64,000 bases of DNA from CALCCV01 sp964388665 (GTDB lineage: Bacteria; Bdellovibrionota; Bdellovibrionia; Bdellovibrionales; Bdellovibrionaceae), in contig CAYMBJ010000005.1 in NCBI GenBank assembly GCA_964388665.1, forward strand, positions 37,597-101,596, in the 5' to 3' direction. A program made the translations under genes and the position numbers. Positions 43,287 through 51,621 of the stretch are shown here, in pieces. The notes below the pieces were generated by a model. The model was not told the origin of the DNA. It ran no database searches and worked only from the letters and a program-made list of their open reading frames with translations. Positions within the stretch are counted from its first letter, which is position 1, and every line of letters begins with the position of its first letter.

Positions 43287-44678
43287 ATGGACTCAGTGGA
43301 AATTCAAAACTCAAATCAATCCAAATCACTTAGCAATAGTCGCGTTGTTTCCAAATTGGGCGGCACGTCCATGGCAGACGCTCCCGCCATGCTGACGAGC
43401 GCTGCGGTTTGTGCCCAGCAAAAATCAAAGTTGGTGGTCGTATCCGCAACCTCTGGGACCACCAACCAATTGATAGAAATTGGCCAAAGGGCCAGTGCTG
43501 GAAAATGGGAAGAAGCGCAAAGAGTGGTACTCGACCTTAAAACTCGCCACCTTAAAATTGCCGCCGAGCTGGACTCCACCTCGGGTGAAATTGTACTCCT
43601 CCAAGAGCTGATGCAGGAGCTAGAGGCCTTGGCGATGGGTGTGTGGTTACTCAAAGAGGTCTCTCCTAGGGCATCCGACAATTTGGTGAGCTTGGGCGAA
43701 AGAATGTCTTCGATTTTATTTTTGGCGGCCTGTCGTCAGCATAAACTTTTGCCACAACTGCTTGATGCTCGAGAGTACATTGTCACAGATTCGCAGTTCA
43801 CGAAGGCCTCACCAAATATTAGCAAAATCAAAGAACGAGTGGAGCATCGGTTGCTGCCGCTTCTCGATTCAGAGATTGTCTTTGTTACCCAGGGCTTTAT
43901 TGGTGCGACCGCTGATGGCGCGACCACAACTCTTGGACGGGGTGGCTCTGATTATTCGGCGGCCTTATTTGCGGAGGCTCTATCCTCCCCCGTGTGTGAG
44001 ATTTGGACTGACGTGCCAGGTGTGGCTAGCACCGATCCGCGCATCTGCAAAGAGGCAAAGTTTATCACCGAACTCTCCTTTGAAGAAACCGCAGAGATGG
44101 CCTCTTTGGGAGCCAAAGTTTTGCATCCCGCGACGCTGTTGCCGGCCATCCGCCGCAACATTCCTGTGTTCGTCGGCTCAACCTTTGATACGAAGGCGGG
44201 CGGAACATACATTACAAAGAAAACCGAATCAGAGCCAAGGATTCGCGCGATCACTCTCAAGCGAAAGCAAACCCTGATCACCTTGACCAATCCTGAGATG
44301 GCCTATGCCCATGGATTTTTGTTTAATATTTATAAAATTTTTCACGAAAATAAAATTTCTGTGGATGCCATTACCACATCGCAAATTTCGGTGGCGATGA
44401 CGATTGATGACCCGATTCGCAACAATCAAGAATTTATCGATGAGCTCAAGACCGTGGCTTCATTAAAATTTGAAGAAAATTGCTCACTGATCAGTGTGGT
44501 GGGCTACGAGATCACCAATATTCCTGAATTGCTGGAAGTGATTTTTTCTGTGACCGATAAGAAGACCATCAAGATGGTCTGCTTTGGCGCTAGTCGGTTT
44601 TCGTTGAATCTGCTTGTTAAAGATCAGGATGCGGTGGATCTGGTGAACACCTTGCACAACCGCTTCCTTCAAAAATAG
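43287..44678 (+). CDS. lysC: Aspartate kinase (LysC type, monofunctional)
   Basis: A 463-residue enzyme with V-S-K-L-G-G-T-S at about 22-29 (usually K-F-G-G-T-S), T-T-L-G-R-G-G-S-D-Y-S-A in the catalytic part, and two C-terminal ACT domains (about 310-460). It catalyses the first step to lysine, threonine, methionine and diaminopimelate. Its length fits the E. coli LysC class, often lysine-inhibited. No clear ribosome-binding site precedes the ATG. Confidence 0.93.
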   Translation: MDSVEIQNSNQSKSLSNSRVVSKLGGTSMADAPAMLTSAAVCAQQKSKLVVVSATSGTTNQLIEIGQRASAGKWEEAQRVVLDLKTRHLKIAAELDSTSGEIVLLQELMQELEALAMGVWLLKEVSPRASDNLVSLGERMSSILFLAACRQHKLLPQLLDAREYIVTDSQFTKASPNISKIKERVEHRLLPLLDSEIVFVTQGFIGATADGATTTLGRGGSDYSAALFAEALSSPVCEIWTDVPGVASTDPRICKEAKFITELSFEETAEMASLGAKVLHPATLLPAIRRNIPVFVGSTFDTKAGGTYITKKTESEPRIRAITLKRKQTLITLTNPEMAYAHGFLFNIYKIFHENKISVDAITTSQISVAMTIDDPIRNNQEFIDELKTVASLKFEENCSLISVVGYEITNIPELLEVIFSVTDKKTIKMVCFGASRFSLNLLVKDQDAVDLVNTLHNRFLQK

Positions 44679-44736
44679 AGACATCTAACAGGCATATGGG
44701 CGCTAAAAGATCAGCACTCTGTGCGAAATCAAAACC

Positions 44737-45285
44737 TCAGAGAAAGAACTCAAGGCCAACCATCATGAAGGCCTGCTCGTTATTGGATCTTGAACGATCA
44801 CCACTCAAGATTGTATTTAGAGCAAATTCAGGACCAATGGCAAACTCAGGAGTGAGGTGATGCTTTAGGGCCAAAGATTGCTGATAGAGTGCGTCTTGTC
44901 GATTATCAGTATCTTCCACCTGCCCTTGAACAGAGCGAAAGATGATAGAACCGGTGGTTTTGGCCACCCAGTTGGATTTTCGCAAAAAATACCAGCTGCC
45001 AGAAGGGCCTAGGCCATAAAAGGCGCCGTCCCTGAGGGTGGCAATTTGGGCATGAATTCCAAAAGTAAAATCTTCACTCATGAAACCTTCTACGCTGGTG
45101 TTGACCTGTGAGCGGACCTGCGTATTGGATGTGAGGCCTGTGTGGACGCCAAAATCGAATGCAAACTGAGCGTCCGCATAGTTTTTATTGATCTCTGTTA
45201 CGCTCGCTCCTTCCCAGGCGCATAAGGCCTGCTGTGAAACCGTTGAGATCAAAATGAGGCTGGCGAGAGCGGTTAGAATTTTCAC
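44737..45285 (-). CDS. Exported beta-rich protein, possible outer-membrane barrel
   Basis: A 182-residue protein from GTG 45285, with AAGGAG 6 bases upstream; an upstream in-frame ATG at 45336 gives a worse signal. The signal peptide is cleaved near A-L-C-A. The mature part shows alternating amphipathic strands and ends in E-F-F-L, as in small outer-membrane barrels. Its function is unknown. Confidence 0.6.
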   Translation of the reverse strand: MKILTALASLILISTVSQQALCAWEGASVTEINKNYADAQFAFDFGVHTGLTSNTQVRSQVNTSVEGFMSEDFTFGIHAQIATLRDGAFYGLGPSGSWYFLRKSNWVAKTTGSIIFRSVQGQVEDTDNRQDALYQQSLALKHHLTPEFAIGPEFALNTILSGDRSRSNNEQAFMMVGLEFFL

Positions 45286-45423
45286 TGTTTTCTCCTTGAA
45301 GAGTGGTGTTTTTTCATTACGGATGAGAATCTTCATTTGCGTTCATTCTAGTGAGATTCACTTGACGATACAATTAACTCCGAGAGCTTGACTCGGGGCC
45401 GAAAAAGCGGCAATTCATGGCCT

Positions 45424-46041
45424 ATGTCGACGCCGATCTCCTCTGCAGAAAGAGAATTTTTCTATAGAATCGTCGAAACGCGCAAATCCATCCGTGTGTT
45501 TCGGCCCGAAATGCCGCCACGAGAGGTATTGGACCGCATTTTGATGGCAGGCATGCACGCGCCCTCAGGCAAAAATCGCCAAAACTGGCGCTTTTTTGTG
45601 GTCACAGGCGAAAAGCGTGATGAGTATCTCAAGTACTCACAAAAATCTTGGTTGGGTATCAAAGACATTCTCGAAAAAAAACTCAAACCCTCTTTGTACC
45701 AGTTCACTGAGCGCTTTTTTTACACTTTAGGCGAGGCGCCCGTTTTGGTTTTTGCGTATTCTCACAATACTCCCGAAGAAAAGTACCTCACCAGCATAGG
45801 TAGCGTCTATATGGCCGTAGAAAACATCAACCTGGCCTGCGTGGCAGAGGGATTGGGTGCGTGCACGATGGGTGCGCCGCTCGAAATTCGCGAAGAGGTG
45901 GATTCGTTTCTAGGAGTGACTGAATTGCCCGAATACATTGCTGGCGAGCTGGAATTGCTCTGCGGAATAGCCATCGGTTACCCCAATCATGAGCCCCCCA
46001 AAGCCAAACGTCAGCTTGAGAATCGAGTCACATGGCTCTAA
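45424..46041 (+). CDS. Nitroreductase-family flavoprotein
   Basis: A protein of about 205 residues. It has the nitroreductase start R-K-S-I-R-V-F-R, then H-A-P-S-G-K-N-R-Q-N-W-R-F (FMN binding), A-V-E-N-I-N-L-A-C and G-L-G-A-C-T-M-G. It reduces nitro groups or quinones with NAD(P)H and FMN; the substrate is unknown. The start at ATG 45424 is uncertain since no good ribosome-binding site is visible. Its 3' end overlaps the dus gene by 10 bases. Confidence 0.85.
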   Translation: MSTPISSAEREFFYRIVETRKSIRVFRPEMPPREVLDRILMAGMHAPSGKNRQNWRFFVVTGEKRDEYLKYSQKSWLGIKDILEKKLKPSLYQFTERFFYTLGEAPVLVFAYSHNTPEEKYLTSIGSVYMAVENINLACVAEGLGACTMGAPLEIREEVDSFLGVTELPEYIAGELELLCGIAIGYPNHEPPKAKRQLENRVTWL

Positions 46042-47129
46042 GTTCGTCAGCAAAGATGACGGATGCTCAACTTGTGGCGCATCTGCATCAACAACCTTTT
46101 GTTCTTGCTCCCATGGCCGGCATCACCGATCACGCCTTTCGCTCCTTCATGCGCAAGCGCCAGGCTGGAGTTGTGGTGACTGAGCTAGTGAGCAGCGATG
46201 GAATTTTGTATGCTGGCGAGCGTTCCAAAAAGATAATGAGCTTTGATCACTCACAACGTCCCATTGGCATTCAAATATTTGGTGACGAACCCGAGGTGCT
46301 AGCACGAGCTGCACAGCAATGCGAAGCCTCGGAATGTGATTTTGTTGACATCAATTTTGGTTGCCCGGTCCCAAAGGTCACCAAAAAGGGCGGCGGTTCG
46401 GCGATGCTCAAAGATCTGCAGCAGATGCGCCGAGTGTTGCGCGCCGTAAAGTCTGCACTGTCGATTCCGCTCACCATAAAAATTCGCACGGGGTGGGACC
46501 AAAGCAGCCTCAATGCCGATGAGGTCTGTCGCCTCGCCCATGATGAAGGCATCGCCTGGGTGGCCATTCATGGTCGAACGCGAGCACAGGGCTATGCGGG
46601 GCTTTCTGATTGGGACTACATTCGCCAGGTCAAAGAAAATTCACCCGTTCCCGTGTTGGGCAACGGCGATATTCACACGGCCGCCGGGGCTTTGCAGCGA
46701 CTGAAAGAGTCGGGCTGCGATGGTGTCATGATCGGGCGCGGCTGTTTGAAGAATCCAAATATTTTTGTAGAGGCGCAGGCTCTCTTCAGAGCAGAGGCGC
46801 AGGCTCTCTTCAGAGCAGAGGCGCAGGCTCTCTTCAGAGCAGAGGCGCTCGACCAAAGTGCAGGAGAGTCGATTGACCACATCTATGAAGAGCTGCATGA
46901 ATTTTTGGAGCGCTACTGTGACCCGCGCCTGGTGGGTCTTCAGCTTAAAAAGTTTGCATCGTGGTACTCAGCTGGGTATCCTGGCTCCTCTGCTTTCCGA
47001 AAAATAATATTCCAAACAAAAGAAACACAAGAAATCCTCGTTACAGCCAAGCAGTTCTTTTGTAGTATGAAAGAGCATCAGCAGCTGGACACTTCTCAAG
47101 AGAACTTTCTCATGGGCGGGCATGGTTGA
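46032..47129 (+). CDS. dus: tRNA-dihydrouridine synthase with internal 8-residue triplication
   Basis: A 365-residue Dus enzyme: L-A-P-M-A-G-I-T-D at the FMN barrel start, D-I-N-F-G-C-P-V-P-K-V with the catalytic Cys, K-I-R-T-G-W, H-G-R-T-R-A-Q-G-Y-A-G, G-N-G-D-I, and M-I-G-R-G. It reduces uridine in tRNA D-loops. Residues 247-270 are three exact copies of E-A-Q-A-L-F-R-A, at the junction between the barrel and the helical RNA-binding domain. ATG 46056 is an alternative start. It overlaps the nitroreductase gene. Confidence 0.9.
   Translation: MALSSSAKMTDAQLVAHLHQQPFVLAPMAGITDHAFRSFMRKRQAGVVVTELVSSDGILYAGERSKKIMSFDHSQRPIGIQIFGDEPEVLARAAQQCEASECDFVDINFGCPVPKVTKKGGGSAMLKDLQQMRRVLRAVKSALSIPLTIKIRTGWDQSSLNADEVCRLAHDEGIAWVAIHGRTRAQGYAGLSDWDYIRQVKENSPVPVLGNGDIHTAAGALQRLKESGCDGVMIGRGCLKNPNIFVEAQALFRAEAQALFRAEAQALFRAEALDQSAGESIDHIYEELHEFLERYCDPRLVGLQLKKFASWYSAGYPGSSAFRKIIFQTKETQEILVTAKQFFCSMKEHQQLDTSQENFLMGGHG
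46770..46841 (+). repeat. Three exact 24-base tandem repeats within dus
   Basis: The 24-base unit starting GAGGCGCAGGCTC occurs three times without a mismatch, followed by a partial fourth (GAGGCGCT). It codes E-A-Q-A-L-F-R-A in each copy. Perfect identity, including third positions, points to very recent expansion. Confidence 0.9.
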
Positions 47130-47211
47130 CGACGCCCAATTTGAAAAATTTTAAAACAGATGATTCGAAATCTAAAAACGAACCTCTACACCACATAGGA
47201 AGAAGAAGAAA

Positions 47212-49026
47212 ATGAACGATCCTGCGAAAATTAGAAATATTGCTATCATTGCTCACGTCGACCACGGAAAAACCACTCTCGTGGACCATCTCATTCGGCA
47301 GGCCGGAACATTTCGCGACAACGAACAGGTTGAAGAGCGTCTTATGGATTCGATGGATTTAGAAAAAGAACGTGGAATCACAATTGCGGCTAAAAATGCT
47401 TCATTCGTCTACAAAGACATTAAGGTCAACATTGTCGATACCCCCGGACATAGTGACTTCGGTGGTGAGGTAGAGCGAATTCTAAATATGGTGGACGGTG
47501 CAATTCTGCTCGTGGATGCTTCGGAAGGTCCTTTGCCACAAACGCGTTTCGTACTTAAAAAAGCACTCGAGCAAGATCTAAAGGTCATGGTTTGCATCAA
47601 TAAAATTGATCGTGCCGATGCCCGCATTCAAGAGGTGCACAACGAGGTGTTTGATCTCTTTATCGATCTGGATGCCACCGAAGAGCAAGCAGACTTTACC
47701 ACGATTTATGCGATAGCCCGCGAAGGCATGGCGACGCTTGATCCACAAGTAAAGACAGATTCGCTCGAAGTTCTTTACGAGAAGATCATCAATCTCGTGC
47801 CGCCGCCAAAAGTTGATGCCGAGGCGCCTTTGCAAATGATGGTTTCCAACCTTAGTTACAACGACTATGTGGGCCGTTTGGCCATTGGACGCCTGCGTGC
47901 CGGCGTGATGAGAGTCAACGACGAAGTCACTGTGGTTCAGGAAGGCAATGTTCAAAAGAAAATGCGCATCAGTGCGCTCTTTCAGTACATTGTGAACCAA
48001 CAGGTTCCGGTGCAAGAGGTCGGTCCTGGCGACATCGCCATCATCGCAGGTCTTGAAGGCTTCACCATCGGCGACACCGTGACCAGCTCCGTGGATCCGA
48101 GGCCACTCAAGCGCATCGCTGTAGAGGAGCCCACTGTCGGAATGATTTTTTCTGTAAATGATGGGCCCTTTGCTGGTCTCGACGGAAAAAACGTCACCAG
48201 CCGTAAAATTCTTGAGAGACTGGAAAAAGAACTTTTGCACAACGTGGCCTTGCGAATGGAAAAGACCGACTCTAACGAAGCTTTTAAAGTGGTCGGCCGA
48301 GGTGAATTGCAGTTGGGGGTTTTGATTGAGCAGATGCGCCGCGAAGGCTTTGAACTTTGCGTGTCCAAACCGCAAGTTATTTTTAAAACAGAAAATGGCG
48401 TGCGCAAAGAGCCAATGGAAATTGCTGTAGTGGATGTGGAAGACTCTTTTGTTGGTGTCGTGACTGAAAAGCTAGGCACGCGCAAAGGCATCATGACCAA
48501 TATGGTGCAAAAGGGATCGGGCCGGACTCGAATTGAATTTCGCATTCCTTCACGAGGCCTGATTGGTTACCGTTCTGAGTTTTTAACGGACACTCGCGGA
48601 ACCGGTTTGCTCAATACACAGTTTGATGGCTGGGATGATTACAAAGGTGAAATCAAGAGCCGACTGACGGGTGCGATGATCTCGGATCGAAAAGGCATGG
48701 CTACAGCTTATGCTATTTGGAACCTGCAAGAGCGCGGCACTATGTTTGTGACCCATGGCATGGATGTGTATGAAGGCATGATCGTTGGTGAGCACGCCAA
48801 AGAAAATGATCTTGAAGTTAATATCACTCGCGAAAAGAAACTCACCAACGTGCGAGCGTCGGGGAGTGACGAGGCCATTCGCCTGGTGCCAGTGAAGCCA
48901 TTGACCTTGGAAAGGGCAATGGAGTGGATTAAAGATTCTGAGCTGATTGAAGCAACGCCAAAAACAATTCGCATGCGTTGCCGCGCTTTGGATCCACACA
49001 AGCGCCCCAAGCCTTCTAAAGAGTAG
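47212..49026 (+). CDS. typA: TypA/BipA ribosome-associated GTPase
   Basis: A 604-residue translational GTPase: H-V-D-H-G-K-T-T (G1), D-T-P-G-H-S-D-F-G-G-E-V (G3), N-K-I-D-R (G4), EF-G-like domains II, III and V, and the TypA C-terminal domain with K-L-T-N-V-R-A-S-G-S-D. It acts on the 50S ribosome in assembly and stress adaptation. The length is normal. An AAGAAGAAGAA purine tract precedes the ATG. Confidence 0.97.
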   Translation: MNDPAKIRNIAIIAHVDHGKTTLVDHLIRQAGTFRDNEQVEERLMDSMDLEKERGITIAAKNASFVYKDIKVNIVDTPGHSDFGGEVERILNMVDGAILLVDASEGPLPQTRFVLKKALEQDLKVMVCINKIDRADARIQEVHNEVFDLFIDLDATEEQADFTTIYAIAREGMATLDPQVKTDSLEVLYEKIINLVPPPKVDAEAPLQMMVSNLSYNDYVGRLAIGRLRAGVMRVNDEVTVVQEGNVQKKMRISALFQYIVNQQVPVQEVGPGDIAIIAGLEGFTIGDTVTSSVDPRPLKRIAVEEPTVGMIFSVNDGPFAGLDGKNVTSRKILERLEKELLHNVALRMEKTDSNEAFKVVGRGELQLGVLIEQMRREGFELCVSKPQVIFKTENGVRKEPMEIAVVDVEDSFVGVVTEKLGTRKGIMTNMVQKGSGRTRIEFRIPSRGLIGYRSEFLTDTRGTGLLNTQFDGWDDYKGEIKSRLTGAMISDRKGMATAYAIWNLQERGTMFVTHGMDVYEGMIVGEHAKENDLEVNITREKKLTNVRASGSDEAIRLVPVKPLTLERAMEWIKDSELIEATPKTIRMRCRALDPHKRPKPSKE

Positions 49027-49099
49027 TTGTTGAGAGAGCAATCGTTGAAAGAACAGTTGTAGATAGAAAAGGACGATTTTTAGAAAAGAGATTAAAAAG

Positions 49100-50047
49100 A
49101 TGATGGACAGCACTCCTTTGCCCTGCATATTGATCAAGAATCTCACTCACAGTTTTGGCGACCAGCGCGTTTTAAATCAAGTGAATGTGACGATTGATCG
49201 GGGAGAGTGCTTTGGAATCGTTGGTCCCAACGGGGCCGGCAAAACTACAATTTTGAATATTTTAGCCACACAAATGAAGCACAAAGAGGGCGAAGTCTTT
49301 GTGCAAAATCTCAATGTAAAAACAAATCCCCTAGAAGTTCGACGACGCATAGGAATTGTTGGGCAAGAGGATGATCTAGATCCAGAACTGACGACGGCCG
49401 AAAATTTATTTCATTTTGCGCAGTACTTTGGGATTCCATCCCGCGAGGCCGATGCCAAGACGGTGGAGCTATTGCGAAATGTGCAGTTGGCAGAGCACGG
49501 TGATCGCCCCATACACAGTTTAAGCGAAGGAATGCGCCGCCGCCTTGCTTTGGCAAGGGGTCTTATTAATAACCCTGAAGTTTTGATTTTGGATGAACCC
49601 ACGGCGCACTTGGATGCAAATATGCGACAGTGGATTTGGAACTACCTTCTTCATATCAAAGAGCAGGGAACGACAATTGTGTTGACCACTCACTTTATGG
49701 AGGAGGCCGAGACACTCTGTGACCGAGTGGTACTGATGGATCAGGGTCGAATTCTCGAACAAGGTAGCCCTGGTCAGCTCATCAAGTCCAGCGTCGGAGA
49801 TGAGGTGATTGAATTTCTCTTTGATTCTCGAGACATTGGTTACTATGTGGGGCGCTTGCGCGAAATGGGCATGCGCTTTGAAGTTTGCCACAACAAGATC
49901 GCGGTCTTTTTAGAAAGAGGCACTGACACTCAAAAAATTCTCGCTGTGATTTCGGCCAGTAAGACCACGATTCGCAAGGCCGGATTGTCTGATGTATTTT
50001 TGAAAGCTGCGGGACATGAACTTTTGGGTCGGGGAGTGGAGATATGA
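49100..50047 (+). CDS. ABC transporter ATP-binding protein (NodI/DrrA-like)
   Basis: A 315-residue ATPase with Walker A G-P-N-G-A-G-K-T, Q-loop V-G-Q-E-D-D-L, signature L-S-E-G-M-R-R-R-L (Glu replaces the second Gly of LSGGM), Walker B V-L-I-L-D-E-P-T and switch His in T-T-H-F. The C-terminal extension is typical of ABC-2 exporters. Its stop overlaps the permease start (ATGA). It likely exports a lipid, polysaccharide or drug. Confidence 0.9.
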   Translation: MMDSTPLPCILIKNLTHSFGDQRVLNQVNVTIDRGECFGIVGPNGAGKTTILNILATQMKHKEGEVFVQNLNVKTNPLEVRRRIGIVGQEDDLDPELTTAENLFHFAQYFGIPSREADAKTVELLRNVQLAEHGDRPIHSLSEGMRRRLALARGLINNPEVLILDEPTAHLDANMRQWIWNYLLHIKEQGTTIVLTTHFMEEAETLCDRVVLMDQGRILEQGSPGQLIKSSVGDEVIEFLFDSRDIGYYVGRLREMGMRFEVCHNKIAVFLERGTDTQKILAVISASKTTIRKAGLSDVFLKAAGHELLGRGVEI

Positions 50048-50823
50048 GAATTGTGACAATGAGTGCGTCGAGTTTGATTCTTCGCCGTCACATTTTGGTT
50101 CTCAAGAAAACATGGTTGAATTCATTTTTCTGGGCCGTTTTGGAGCCGCTTGTCTATTTGGGAGCGATAGGTTTTGGCTTGGGAGCCTACATTGCCAATA
50201 TAGGCGATCGACCCTTTGTTGAGTTTTACTTTCCCGGCCTGCTCTGCGCCTCCGTGATGTTTACCGCATACTCGGAATCCAGTTTTGGCACCTATTCCAA
50301 GTGGATGCAGATTAAAATCTTCAAATCCATTCAGTATGCGCCCATTTCTGCCCATGATATTTTGATCGCAGAAGTAAAAATCGCTATGCTCAAGGCAATG
50401 TGCGGGCTTGTGGGAATATCTGCTGTTTCAAGTTTGTTTGGATTGATCGATTTAGGTAAATTTGTATATGCACTGCCGATCTTTTTAGTTTTGGCGGCAG
50501 CGTTTTCGGCATTTGGTCTGTTAATTTGCTCATTTGCCAAGAGCTACAATTCGTTTGTTTTTAGCACTTCAGGAATCATCGTGCCGCTATCACTAATTTC
50601 GGGAATCTATTTTCCCATCGAGTCGATGCCTTACGGCATGCAGTTCTTGGCATACGCATTTCCTCTGGCGCATGCAACGGCGCTGGTCAAGATGATCTTC
50701 TGGAGCGAGAGTCCCAGTACCTGGTGGCAACATACCGGGATGCTGATTATCTTTACGGTGGGCGTCTTCATTTGGAGCTTTTCACGAATGAAAAAGAAAC
50801 TTGAATCCACAACTTCTGTTTGA
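50044..50823 (+). CDS. ABC-2 type permease (NodJ-like)
   Basis: A 259-residue membrane protein with six predicted helices and the NodJ/ABC-2 pattern F-Y-F-P-G-L-L-C-A-S-V-M, S-G-I-Y-F-P-I-E-S-M-P, and A-F-P-L-A-H-A. It is coupled to the ATPase gene by a 4-base overlap; together they form a complete exporter. Confidence 0.88.
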   Translation: MRIVTMSASSLILRRHILVLKKTWLNSFFWAVLEPLVYLGAIGFGLGAYIANIGDRPFVEFYFPGLLCASVMFTAYSESSFGTYSKWMQIKIFKSIQYAPISAHDILIAEVKIAMLKAMCGLVGISAVSSLFGLIDLGKFVYALPIFLVLAAAFSAFGLLICSFAKSYNSFVFSTSGIIVPLSLISGIYFPIESMPYGMQFLAYAFPLAHATALVKMIFWSESPSTWWQHTGMLIIFTVGVFIWSFSRMKKKLESTTSV

Positions 50824-50830
50824 ACTTTTG

Positions 50831-51619
50831 CTATTCCATTTCTGAATGGACTTCGGCCTCCAAGGCCACTTTTACGGTACCTATGTCATCCTCTGTATAA
50901 GCTTCAAAGGTGCTATTTTTGATGTCTTGCTCTTGTAGAACTCTGAGCCACACATTGTATTGGTCATTCACTTTCCACGATATAAAATGATCGTCCTGAA
51001 ATTGTGGTGAGCCGAGATTACCAAAGGCAGAGAACACAGCTTCTTTTGCTAAGTTGAGAGAATCCTTTCCGGGTGCAAACTCAAAGGAAGCATGTTGAAT
51101 CGCATAGTCGTCACTGGCAGAACCAAAAACCTGAGCCCGAAAATATCGCGTGCCCGGAAAAGGATTGTCAGTGCGGATGATCAATAGGTCCCCGGTGTAT
51201 GGGTTCGATTGATTGGTCATGACGGGTGCTTGATGGGTGGCTTTAAGCTCACTCAGCAGACCCTTGAGATCATTGGGGTGGGTCGCGTATTTGTTTAATA
51301 AGCCGGTCATTTTCTGCAAGGACTGACGATAGGTTTGTTTGTCGCTTGTGCTGGCTCGGTCGTAGGCTGGCGGCAGCGCCGGCAAATCGCCAGCGTCAGT
51401 CATGTCGTCTTCAGGAGATTCTGCAACCGACTCTGCCTTTGCGCTCTCGCCAGCAAAGGAGATCGAAAACAATTCAAAAAATTGCGCTTTGGCTTTGTCT
51501 TGGGCTGAGAACAGATGTTGCCGCTTCTGATAAGCAATGAAGGCCAGACCAGAAACAATCATTAATAGAAACCACCGTTGCTTGGGTCTGCGTCGGGTTG
51601 GATATTCAATTCTTTTCAT
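50831..51619 (-). CDS. Membrane-anchored protein of unknown function
   Basis: A 262-residue protein with basic N-terminus, one membrane helix (about 16-30), an acidic linker and a C-terminal alpha/beta domain ending in an acidic tail. It follows the LytM-like gene by 2 bases, so the two form an operon. No family is recognised; a cell-wall role is only suggested by its neighbour. Confidence 0.6.
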   Translation of the reverse strand: MKRIEYPTRRRPKQRWFLLMIVSGLAFIAYQKRQHLFSAQDKAKAQFFELFSISFAGESAKAESVAESPEDDMTDAGDLPALPPAYDRASTSDKQTYRQSLQKMTGLLNKYATHPNDLKGLLSELKATHQAPVMTNQSNPYTGDLLIIRTDNPFPGTRYFRAQVFGSASDDYAIQHASFEFAPGKDSLNLAKEAVFSAFGNLGSPQFQDDHFISWKVNDQYNVWLRVLQEQDIKNSTFEAYTEDDIGTVKVALEAEVHSEME

Positions 51620-51621
51620 TT

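Noticed and set aside
47578..48375. A 265-codon antisense frame inside typA
   Set aside because: Same reasoning: a shadow of a conserved gene, with no recognisable protein features.
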